Shown here piece by piece: positions 7,642 to 14,758 of a stretch of 23,047 nucleotides of DNA. Location of the stretch: positions 1 through 23,047 of the forward strand of contig JASGGQ010000029.1 in assembly GCA_047604965.1 (NCBI GenBank), given 5' to 3'. This DNA is from JAGIBJ01 sp047604965 (GTDB lineage Bacteria > Actinomycetota > Thermoleophilia > Solirubrobacterales > Solirubrobacteraceae). Numbering within the stretch: position 1 is the first letter of the stretch; each line of letters begins with the position of its first letter. Below the pieces are notes generated by a model, which was given only the letters and a program-made list of their open reading frames with translations, was not told where the DNA came from and did no database searches. A program made the translations under genes and the position numbers.

Positions 7642-9219
7642 TTAGCTGCGGGCGGCGGCCGCTGCGCGGTGGGCGGTGCGGGCGGCACGCGCGCTACGGA
7701 CCGACTGACGGCGCGCCGTCTCCCGGGCTGCTTTGATCGCCGCAGCGCGGGTGCGCTTGGTCGTCAACGATGCGGTGGGGATGCAGACGGTCGAGCGGCC
7801 GGTGGCGCGCGTCAGCTTGCCCTTCTTGGCGCTCCACTTGAGCGTCGGGTAGTTCACCCGCACCTTCGTGCAGGTCGTGCCCGTCGTCTCGGGCGCTGTT
7901 GCCGTGCTGCCGGAGCTGTCGGTCGTGGTGGCGTCGCTGGAGCTGCCGCTCGTGTCCGCGTCGCCGGAAGTGCCGTCGGTCGTAGTGGCGCTGCCGGTGC
8001 TGTCGGCGGCGTCTGCGCTGGACGGCGCGGCGGTGGTGCCGGCACCGCTGAGCACGGCGCCCTGCCCGGCGGAGAGCGTCACCGTGGTGATGGTCTGCCC
8101 GTCGATCGTCTTCATCGCCGTGGGGAGCGTCACGGTGCGAGTTGCAGCGCCCGGTTCGTTGACGAGCGCCATCCCGCCGGCAAAGTCGCGGCGGACGAGG
8201 CCCTGCCAGCTGTACCGGTCGCTCAGCGCGCCGCCGAGGTCGGTGTCCCAGCCGGCCCACCAGTTGTCCGGTGTCATGTCGACTTCGCCGACGCCGTCGC
8301 GACCGCTGTTGATCAGCAGGTAGTTCGCCAGCGAGTACTCCATGCCGCCCGTGGAAGCGTCGAAAGCGTCGATGATCACGCCCTTGCCCTTGGCATGTAC
8401 GCGGTCGATGAACCCTTGCAGCGCCTGCAGGCTCCACTCGCCGGTGCCGCCGGTCAAGCCGCCGTCGTTGAAGCCACGCTCGATGTTGATGTAGTCCGCT
8501 GCGGCGATCTGACGCTGCACGTACTGGTCGCTGTCGCGGCCTTCGCCCTGCGCGGCATACCAAATCGAGTTGTGCAGGATCTCCTTGTCGCTTGGCACGG
8601 CCGCACGGACCTGCTCGACGAACTCGGCCATCGCACGGCGCCAATCGACGGTGCTCATCGTCCGCCCGAGCGCCGGGCTGTACGGCGCGACGGTGTCGCC
8701 GCTCCCGTTGCCGACCCGCAATTCGAGGTTCACATCATCAACCCAGGCGCCCCGGTACCCCTTCGCGAGATTCGTCACGAGGTTGGCGGTCCACCAGGCG
8801 CGGAACGCCGGGTTGGTGATATCGGCGGCGTACTGCGGGCAGGTGCCGTTCGCGCAACCCCACGGAATGAAGAGCTTGTTGCCGTTGGCGTCCTTGAGGA
8901 TCCACTCCGGGTGCTGCTCGGCGACGTCGCTGCCGTTGTAGATCGCATACAGGTCGCTGTACACCCAACCGTTGCCGTAAAAGGCGGTACGCGAGTCAAA
9001 GAACGGGGTGAACACCTCGGTGCGCCACAGCTTCTGGTTGAGCCAGGTGATCCGCTCGGCCGACGGATTCGTCACGTACTTGTCGAACGACGGGTCCATC
9101 CGCTTGACGAAACGAACGGCGCCAGGGGTGCCGGACGCATCGACGGCGGCATCTGCCGAGCCGGCGGGCACGCTGCACGCAACGAGTGCGAGCACTGACG
9201 CGAGGAGGCGTCGAACCAC
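7642..9219 (-). CDS. Exported GHL15-like putative glycoside hydrolase
   Basis: The 525-residue protein begins with MVRRLLASVLALVAC, which could be a Sec signal cut after SADA (residue 24) or a lipoprotein signal with lipobox LVAC and Cys15. The core, about residues 30-390, looks like a TIM-barrel glycan hydrolase of the GHL15 type: WVYSDLYAIYNG, PEWILKDANGN, DITNPAFRAWW, GAWVDDVNLEL with candidate acids Asp161/Asp162, and YINIERGFNDGG. A Ser/Thr/Asp-rich linker follows, then a Cys pair and a strongly basic Ala/Arg tail of about 40 residues that could hold the enzyme on anionic polymers. The start is the GTG at 9219, with GAAAGGA at 9226-9232 six bases before it. The earlier ATG at 9252 lies inside the riboswitch fold and would spoil the signal peptide. 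It is divergent from the polysaccharide genes, and matrix cutting is a reasonable inference. Confidence 0.8.
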   Translation of the reverse strand: MVRRLLASVLALVACSVPAGSADAAVDASGTPGAVRFVKRMDPSFDKYVTNPSAERITWLNQKLWRTEVFTPFFDSRTAFYGNGWVYSDLYAIYNGSDVAEQHPEWILKDANGNKLFIPWGCANGTCPQYAADITNPAFRAWWTANLVTNLAKGYRGAWVDDVNLELRVGNGSGDTVAPYSPALGRTMSTVDWRRAMAEFVEQVRAAVPSDKEILHNSIWYAAQGEGRDSDQYVQRQIAAADYINIERGFNDGGLTGGTGEWSLQALQGFIDRVHAKGKGVIIDAFDASTGGMEYSLANYLLINSGRDGVGEVDMTPDNWWAGWDTDLGGALSDRYSWQGLVRRDFAGGMALVNEPGAATRTVTLPTAMKTIDGQTITTVTLSAGQGAVLSGAGTTAAPSSADAADSTGSATTTDGTSGDADTSGSSSDATTTDSSGSTATAPETTGTTCTKVRVNYPTLKWSAKKGKLTRATGRSTVCIPTASLTTKRTRAAAIKAARETARRQSVRSARAARTAHRAAAAARS

Positions 9220-9235
9220 AATGAATCCTTTCGGT

Positions 9236-9314
9236 GGCTGGGCTGCCTTCATCCGTGAAGGCCCCTTGCTTTGCGTCCTCGCCTCGCGGCGAGTTTGCCT
9301 TTGTTCGAGGATCG
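9236..9314 (-). promoter_or_regulatory. Cyclic di-GMP-I (GEMM-I) riboswitch candidate
   Basis: Read on the minus strand, 9300-9293 is AGGCAAAC. It runs into a perfect 6-bp stem (9293-9288 with 9283-9278) capped by a GCGA (GNRA) tetraloop at 9287-9284. Directly after this comes GACGCAAAGC at 9277-9268, then a second hairpin CCTTCA/TGAAGG at 9261-9256 and 9252-9247, then GCAGCC. This order, GCAAAC, GNRA hairpin, GACGCAAAGC, second hairpin ending GNAGC, is the GEMM-I class consensus as I know it from the Vibrio Vc2 aptamer. It ends within about ten bases of the Shine-Dalgarno of the GHL15-like gene. A possible basal helix joins 9313-9308 (GATCCT) with 9229-9224 (AGGATT, overlapping the Shine-Dalgarno), so ligand binding could hide the ribosome site. 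Ligand could also be the related cGAMP. Confidence 0.75.
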
Positions 9315-9570
9315 CCCCCCGGGAGGTCCGGGGCGGTGACGGCTCGTTCTTGGCCCGGTCATCGGCAGGGCCGGGACGGACACGCAGCGCAACGCGACCG
9401 CCAATGGACCTTTGTCCGACGTTTTGGCGCCGTTGGGGCGTGCGCGATGGCGGCGGCGAGGTGGGTGAGCGTGTGCGAGCGAGGCGCGCGGGCGAGATCG
9501 CCCAGCGTCGCGGGAGCGGTGACGTACGATGCAGCGGCTCTACTGATCGCTTCTAAGCGAGGGACCACCT
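9315..9570. other. Divergent regulatory region between hydrolase leader and polysaccharide gene
   Basis: No credible gene lies here. The region must hold promoters for both the riboswitch leader (minus) and the Wzz/kinase gene (plus). Seen features are a small palindrome GGACCTTTGTCC near 9407-9418 and a clear Shine-Dalgarno GAGGGA at 9559-9564. A TACGAT at 9525-9530 could be a -10 for the plus gene, but no matching -35 stands out. Nothing else is recognisable. Confidence 0.4.
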
Positions 9571-11124
9571 GTGGCTGAACGCCCGTTCGGCAGCTCCGAA
9601 TCCGTTGACACGCGGCGTTACCTCGCCGCGATCCGCCGCGACTTGCCGCTGATTGCGGCGATCACGATCGGCTTGACGGTCTTTGCGTTTGCGGTGTCGC
9701 TCGCGCTTCCGAAGACCTACTCGGCGGCCGCACGGATCGGCTTCGATCTGACCAACAGCAGTGCGTCGGATGCCACGACGCAGGACCGCATCATCAACAC
9801 CCAGCAGGAGTTGGTGACCTCGCGGCTGGTGCTCGCCGCCGCGCAGGATGCGCTCGCCAAGCAGGGCATCACCGTCAGCCAGCAGGTGTTGCAGGATTCG
9901 ACGACGGCGCAGGGGGTGTACAACGCGAACCTGCTGGAGATCCGCAGCGTCTCGCCGCAGCCCGAGCTGGCGGCGGCGTACGCGAACGCGATCTCCGATG
10001 CGTATGCGAAGCAGAACAACGACGACAAGACCAGTCAGCTCAACACGCAGATCCGCAAGCTTCAGCTGGAGGCCGACGGCGCCAACTCCCCGGAGCTGCG
10101 TGCGCAGCTGGAGTCGACGATCGCGCAGCTGACGACGCAGCGCAACGCGCAAGCTAACCAGGTGGTCGTCGCGCGAGCTGCGGTCGTCCCGGGCGCGCCG
10201 GATTCGCCGAAGCCGGTACGCAACGCGGTGCTGGCCGTCTTTATCGGCATCTTCATCGGCGTGCTGGTGGCGTTGCTGCGCGACCAGTTGCGGCCCCGCT
10301 TTACGAGCCAGCGGGACCTCGCGCAGTTCCTGGAGTTGCCGGTGCTCGCGTCGGTGCCCGAACTCGGACGGCGGTTGGGGGTGCGTGCCGCGCCGGCAGC
10401 GATGCGGGTTGAGCAGGAGTCTTACCAGTCGCTGTCGGCGGCGCTGCGGCTCGCGTTGCCGCCGACGCAGACGCATGTGGTGCTGCTGACCAGTTCGATG
10501 CACGCCGAAGGCAAGACGACGGTATCGACGCGCACCGCGCGGCTGCTCGCCAACAGCGGTCAGCCGACGCTGATTGTTTCCGGCGATCTGCGTTGGCCGC
10601 GTTTGGATTCGGTGCTGGGCGTCGATGGCAAGCCGGGGCTCAGCGATCTGCTGGCCAGTCAGCTGGCCGGCACGCTGACCGAAGCGTCGTTGCGCGCGAC
10701 GATCCTGCACGGCGAAGGCCGTGATCGCACCGCCGGTTCGGCCGACGTGCTGCCCGCAGGGACGATGTCCACCGACGCGGCGCGGCTGCTGGCCAGTGGC
10801 GCGCTGGAGCCGCTGATGGAGTTGATCCGTGGCCTCGGCTACACGTACGTGATCATCGACGCGACCCCGCTCTTGGGTGTCGCTGATGCGCGGCTCCTGG
10901 CGCGCGTGTCGGACAAAGTTGTGGTCGTCGGCCGGCTCGGGCGGATCTCCGTGTCGGCAGCGATGGATCTTCGCGACGAACTCGCGCGCCTCGCCGCGCC
11001 GCGCCTTGGCTTGGTGGTGATCGGTGGCACCAGCGAAGCGTCGCCGTATTATTCCGGCGTCAAGTTCGTGGCGCCATCTGAGGCAGAGCGCTCGTCGCGC
11101 TCTCGCGAACAAAGCGCGCGGTAG
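9571..11124 (+). CDS. Wzz-type chain-length domain fused to BY-kinase-like ATPase
   Basis: The 517-residue protein combines a polysaccharide co-polymerase domain with a CpsD/CapB-like P-loop domain. Membrane helices lie at about 28-50 and 218-238, enclosing an external, coiled-coil-prone region with many Gln and Asn. The cytoplasmic ATPase has Walker A HAEGKTT at 311-317 and Walker B YVIIDATPLLG with Asp430. The Walker A' reads LIVSGDLRWP at 334-343, so Ser337 stands where most BY-kinases have the first Asp of DxDxR; Asp339 is kept. The C-terminus has one YY pair (SPYYSG) instead of a tyrosine cluster. The family controls export and length of capsule or exopolysaccharide through cycles of autophosphorylation. 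Start is GTG with GAGGGA six bases upstream. A CpsB phosphatase is coded nearby on the opposite strand. Whether it is still a kinase is uncertain. Confidence 0.88.
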   Translation: MAERPFGSSESVDTRRYLAAIRRDLPLIAAITIGLTVFAFAVSLALPKTYSAAARIGFDLTNSSASDATTQDRIINTQQELVTSRLVLAAAQDALAKQGITVSQQVLQDSTTAQGVYNANLLEIRSVSPQPELAAAYANAISDAYAKQNNDDKTSQLNTQIRKLQLEADGANSPELRAQLESTIAQLTTQRNAQANQVVVARAAVVPGAPDSPKPVRNAVLAVFIGIFIGVLVALLRDQLRPRFTSQRDLAQFLELPVLASVPELGRRLGVRAAPAAMRVEQESYQSLSAALRLALPPTQTHVVLLTSSMHAEGKTTVSTRTARLLANSGQPTLIVSGDLRWPRLDSVLGVDGKPGLSDLLASQLAGTLTEASLRATILHGEGRDRTAGSADVLPAGTMSTDAARLLASGALEPLMELIRGLGYTYVIIDATPLLGVADARLLARVSDKVVVVGRLGRISVSAAMDLRDELARLAAPRLGLVVIGGTSEASPYYSGVKFVAPSEAERSSRSREQSAR

Positions 11125-11161
11125 TCGCGGAGTTTGCGGGACCGTTTGGGTCCGTCTCGCT

Positions 11162-11180
11162 CCGCAGCCGCGCTCTGCGG
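11162..11180. terminator. Bidirectional hairpin between convergent genes
   Basis: CCGCAG (11162-11167) and CTGCGG (11175-11180) form a 6-bp stem with a 7-base loop in the 66-base gap between the convergent stops at 11124 and 11191. A second small stem GGACC/GGTCC lies just before it. No U tract follows in either direction, as is common in high-GC actinobacteria, so function as a terminator is likely from position rather than shown. Confidence 0.45.
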
Positions 11181-11190
11181 CCGCGCCGGG

Positions 11191-12555
11191 TTACCGGTCG
11201 TTGCGTTCGGCGGCGCGACCGGTCAGGGTGCCCGCCCAGATCAGGCCGGCGACCGCCCAGAGGTGCCGCCAGTGCAACGTGTCGACGACGACACTGTTGA
11301 ACAGCAGCCCGCACCACGCCCCCAGCAGCGCCGCCGATCCGATCCCCGCCGATCGGCGGCCGGCCAGTGCGTTGCCGATCGCGAAGAACAGCGTCGTCAA
11401 ACACAGCGTCAGCCAGCTCACCAAGCCGAATGGCCCCTGCTCGGCCAGTACGCGCACGTAGGTCGAATGCGTCTCGATCGGGTGGTGGAATTGGAATTGG
11501 CCGGGGCCGACGCCGAGCGGATGCGTTTCGGCGAGCTGGATGCCGGCCCGCTGCGCGCCAAAGCGCTCGGTGTCATACCCCTGGAGTTGCGCGCGCTGCC
11601 CGATGAAGCCGGCGTTGCCGGAGAAGACGATCACCGCCGCGACGATCATCCCGACGATCCCGAGCCCTGCGACGATCCCGACGATCCGCCTGGTGTTGCG
11701 GCGGCGTAGCAGCAAGACCAGCAGCATGATCGCCGTCGAGAGCAGCATGTTCGCCCACGAGGCGCGCGAGAAGGAGAAGATCAGCCCGATGATCAGCACG
11801 GCGACGAGCAGCAGGCCGGTCACGGAGCGAATCCGCAGCAGCTGCGGGTCGATGATCTCCTCCAGCACGATCACCGCGATCGGCACCAAAAACGGGCCGT
11901 ACACGTTGGGATCTTTGAAGAGCGCCATGGCACGCGACGCGCCATCGCCAATGAACTCTTCGCGCAACGGGAACGACGGCAGTTCCAGCGCGAGGGTGCC
12001 CAGCAGCGCGGAGAACACGGCGATCGTCAGCCACGCGACGACGATCCTGCGCCCGCGCGACGGCCGATCGGCGTAGCCCGCCAGCCACACGCCGAACACC
12101 ATCACGTAGAAGGTGATGCTCGAGAACAGCACGCCGTAGCCGATCGAGACGGCCGGCGCGAAGCTCAGCAGGTTGAGCGCCACCAGCGCCGCGAGCGCGA
12201 ACGCGACCGGTGCGGGCACGCGGTCGACGCGCAGCCGGCCGGTCACGATCGAAACGGCGATGATGATCGCGAAGACGCCATCCGGCGGTGCCGGCTCGAA
12301 CTTCACCACGCCTGAGAGCAAGAAGCCGAGGAAGACGGCGGCGTCATAGCGGGCAACCGTCAACGCCACCAGGAACATCAGTCCCAGGCCGCCGGCCACG
12401 GCGAGCGGCAGCGACGGCGCGATCGCGTCGAGCAGCGGCAACGCGCCGGCCGCGATGAGCAGCGCGGCCGCTCCGGCGAGGATCCCGCCAAACGTGCCGA
12501 GTCGCGCAGCCGGCGGTGCTGGCAGTCGATCGCGTTGAAGGGTGGGACTGGTCAT
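11191..12555 (-). CDS. O-antigen ligase / Wzy-family membrane protein
   Basis: The 454-residue protein has about eleven to twelve hydrophobic helices and the large external loop of the O-antigen ligase/polymerase superfamily near the C-terminus. The loop contains RAGIQLAETHPLGVGPGQF and then ETHSTYVRVLAEQGPFGL, the HS-type and E-x-G patterns typical of these enzymes. In a Gram-positive-type actinobacterium it most likely polymerises lipid-linked repeat units of a surface polysaccharide (Wzy role) rather than ligating to lipid A. The ATG at 12555 overlaps the TGA of the flippase gene by four bases (ATGA), which fixes the start; the same frame stays open upstream only as a shadow. It is the last gene of the four-gene operon. 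Confidence 0.87.
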   Translation of the reverse strand: MTSPTLQRDRLPAPPAARLGTFGGILAGAAALLIAAGALPLLDAIAPSLPLAVAGGLGLMFLVALTVARYDAAVFLGFLLSGVVKFEPAPPDGVFAIIIAVSIVTGRLRVDRVPAPVAFALAALVALNLLSFAPAVSIGYGVLFSSITFYVMVFGVWLAGYADRPSRGRRIVVAWLTIAVFSALLGTLALELPSFPLREEFIGDGASRAMALFKDPNVYGPFLVPIAVIVLEEIIDPQLLRIRSVTGLLLVAVLIIGLIFSFSRASWANMLLSTAIMLLVLLLRRRNTRRIVGIVAGLGIVGMIVAAVIVFSGNAGFIGQRAQLQGYDTERFGAQRAGIQLAETHPLGVGPGQFQFHHPIETHSTYVRVLAEQGPFGLVSWLTLCLTTLFFAIGNALAGRRSAGIGSAALLGAWCGLLFNSVVVDTLHWRHLWAVAGLIWAGTLTGRAAERNDR

Positions 12556-14033
12556 CGCAAACCGGGGACGATCGAGCGCATCAGCGCCCAGGTCGCGCCA
12601 CGACGACGGTACTCGAGCCCGAGCAGGATCAGCGCATAGACGCATCCGCCGGCGATCACCGCCGCGACGAGATGGTCGCGCAGCGGCAACACCACGGCCG
12701 CCATCGCAAGCGCCGCGACCGTACTGGTCGACACCATGCTCAGCAGAATCTTCGCGCTGGTGACCTGCATCGCCAGCCGCAACGAAAGGACCGTCAGGAC
12801 CGTTTCGGTTGCGAGCGCCGCGATCGCTGCGCCGCGACCCCCGTACGCCGGGACGAGCAGCAGCACCAGCGCGACGCTGATCGCCGAGGTGATCGCCATC
12901 GTTTCCACCGTTCGCCGCCCCGGCAGGTGGCTGAGCGCAACGATCCCGGCGATGTGTCCCGCCCCGTAGATCACGGCCGCCGCCGCCAGCAGCGGCAGAT
13001 AGCCGGCGGCCGGTAGCGCCTGCGAGGTGTAGAGCGTGCGCAGGATCGGTTCGGCGCAGAGCGCCAGCAGCACGCTGATCGGCAGCATCAGCGAGCAGAC
13101 CAGCTCGATCGCCGAGCGGGTGATGACCTCCAGCGGCGGCTCGTCGCCGGAGGCCCGGTCGCCGGCCGCGCGCGCGATCAGCGGCAGCACCGAACTGGCG
13201 ATCGACCACGGCAAGAAGAGCGTGGCTTCCAGCAGCTGATACGCCGAACGGTATTCGCCGGCGATCGTGTCACCCGCCGAGAGGAACAGCACGATGATCC
13301 CGAAGCGCAAGGTGATCTGGCCGAACACCTCCTGCACGCCCCACGGCCCGGAGCGGCGCAGCAGCGGCGACCAGGTGCGCGGAGTGCCGGCCAGCCCGGC
13401 CGGCGGCTGGTCGTAGCGGGTGCTGAGCAGCCACCAGCCCAAGCCGATCCCGGCGCAGGCGGCGATCAGGTTCGCCAGCCCGACCGCGACGAGGCCGCCG
13501 CCAATGAGGAGCACGGCGATCCCCAACACCGCGCCGAAGAGCTTGACCGGCAGCGCGGCGACGAAGTAGTCCTCCATCCGCTCGCGCGCCATGAAGACGT
13601 TTTGGGCGGTCGAGCCGATCAACGTGGCGACCAGCGAAAGCCCGAGGATCAAGGTGATCGCGGCGACGGTGCCCCACCCCTGGCTGATCGCGACGAACAG
13701 CGTGCCGACGACGACGCACAGCAATCCGGCGGCGAGCTTGAAGCCGTTGAGCTGCGGCACGAGCACGGCGGTTTGCCTGGGGTCGACCGCGATTTCGCGC
13801 AGCATCAGCCGGTCGAGTCCGAAGCCGGCCAGCGGCCAGTAGAGCTGTGAGATCGCCAGCGCGAAGCCGAACTGCCCGGCGGCGTCGATCCCAAGCTGCA
13901 CGACCATGATCGAGGTCAGCGCGAGCGTCGCAAGTTTGCCGAGAATCTCGGCGGCGGCACGAAGCGCTGTATTGCGGGCGACGCGGGCTGCCGGCGGGCG
14001 CGCAGGTGCCAGCGAATCGGCGCTGCCGGTCAC
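12552..14033 (-). CDS. Oligosaccharide flippase family protein (Wzx-like)
   Basis: The 493-residue protein has about fourteen predicted membrane helices and the overall pattern of MOP-superfamily polysaccharide flippases: NTALRAAAEILGKLATLAL at the first helix, GFGLDRLMLREIA near residue 70, and RSAYQLLEATLFLPWSIAS in the second half. It would move lipid-linked sugar repeats to the outer face of the membrane, where the downstream ligase/polymerase acts. The start is a GTG at 14033 that overlaps the TGA of the phosphatase gene by four bases (GTGA), and its own TGA overlaps the next ATG by four bases, so translational coupling on both sides is expected. Confidence 0.9.
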   Translation of the reverse strand: MTGSADSLAPARPPAARVARNTALRAAAEILGKLATLALTSIMVVQLGIDAAGQFGFALAISQLYWPLAGFGLDRLMLREIAVDPRQTAVLVPQLNGFKLAAGLLCVVVGTLFVAISQGWGTVAAITLILGLSLVATLIGSTAQNVFMARERMEDYFVAALPVKLFGAVLGIAVLLIGGGLVAVGLANLIAACAGIGLGWWLLSTRYDQPPAGLAGTPRTWSPLLRRSGPWGVQEVFGQITLRFGIIVLFLSAGDTIAGEYRSAYQLLEATLFLPWSIASSVLPLIARAAGDRASGDEPPLEVITRSAIELVCSLMLPISVLLALCAEPILRTLYTSQALPAAGYLPLLAAAAVIYGAGHIAGIVALSHLPGRRTVETMAITSAISVALVLLLVPAYGGRGAAIAALATETVLTVLSLRLAMQVTSAKILLSMVSTSTVAALAMAAVVLPLRDHLVAAVIAGGCVYALILLGLEYRRRGATWALMRSIVPGLR

Positions 14034-14758
14034 GGAGTCGGTGCCGGGCGGGGGATCAGCACCGACGGAGTATGCACCGTGAGCTGATCGAACGAGCAGT
14101 CGGGTCGGTGCTCAGCGAGCCAGTGGCGGGCCGCTTCGAGGTCGGGTGGGCGCAGCTGCGCGTGGTGGGCATCGGAGGCCAGCACGTCGATCAGGCCCGC
14201 GTCGAGCATTGCGACTGCCGCCCGCTGCGCCGTCGCGCCGTACCGCCCCAAAAAGGCGCCTGCGGTGCCTTGGGCATGCGCGCCGCGCCGCGTCAGCGCC
14301 TGCAAGCGGCGCAGATCGGCCTGGAAGTACGGCACCCGTTCGGGATGAGCGAGCAGCACCGGCACGCCACGTTCGAGCAGTTCGGTGACGATCCAGCCTG
14401 GGTCACCGGCGACCTCGCGTTGCGGCAGCTCGACGAGCAGCGGGCCGGTTTCTCCGATCCGCAGCGCCTGAATCTCGTCGTCCGGCAGGTCGAGCAGCGC
14501 GTCAACGGCGACCTCGGCGCCGCCGAGCACTTCGAGCGGCAGCTCGTCGGCCGCGATCAGTTCGCGCAACGCGGTGAGTCGTGCCGCGAGCTGCGGGCGC
14601 GGCGTTGAGTGCCGGGGGGTGTGGTGCGGGGTGGCGGCGACAACGCCGACGCCGTCGTCGACGAGTGCACGCGCGAGCGCAAGCGCGTCGGCGTCGCTGC
14701 GTGGACCGTCGTCGACGCCGGGCAACAGGTGGCAGTGAAGATCGACGCGCACCTTCAT
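14030..14758 (-). CDS. CpsB/YwqE-type PHP-family protein-tyrosine phosphatase
   Basis: The 242-residue cytoplasmic enzyme carries the metal-binding PHP motifs in order: VDLHCHLLPGVDDGP at residues 5-19, AATPHHTPRH near 42, GGAEVAVD near 79, VLLAHPERVPY near 135 and LASDAHH near 195. Length is typical (about 240-255). CpsB enzymes use two or three metal ions (often Mn) to remove phosphate from the tyrosine tail of the BY-kinase and so release polysaccharide chain-length control. The partner here would be the Wzz/ATPase at 9571-11124, which has unusually few tyrosines. The ATG at 14758 overlaps the TGA of the subtilase gene (ATGA). The upstream TerC leader looks manganese-responsive, an interesting but unproven link to a Mn-type phosphatase. 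Confidence 0.9.
   Translation of the reverse strand: MKVRVDLHCHLLPGVDDGPRSDADALALARALVDDGVGVVAATPHHTPRHSTPRPQLAARLTALRELIAADELPLEVLGGAEVAVDALLDLPDDEIQALRIGETGPLLVELPQREVAGDPGWIVTELLERGVPVLLAHPERVPYFQADLRRLQALTRRGAHAQGTAGAFLGRYGATAQRAAVAMLDAGLIDVLASDAHHAQLRPPDLEAARHWLAEHRPDCSFDQLTVHTPSVLIPRPAPTP

Noticed and set aside
9220..9252. ATG at 9252 as start of the GHL15-like gene
   Set aside because: It lies inside the second hairpin of the riboswitch and has no Shine-Dalgarno. The GTG at 9219 has a strong one and gives a clean signal peptide.
12556..13209. N-terminal extension of the O-antigen-ligase frame
   Set aside because: The extension is out of frame with, and antisense-free over, the flippase gene. 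The translated segment is Arg/Ala-rich without helices, and the ATGA overlap marks the real start at 12555.
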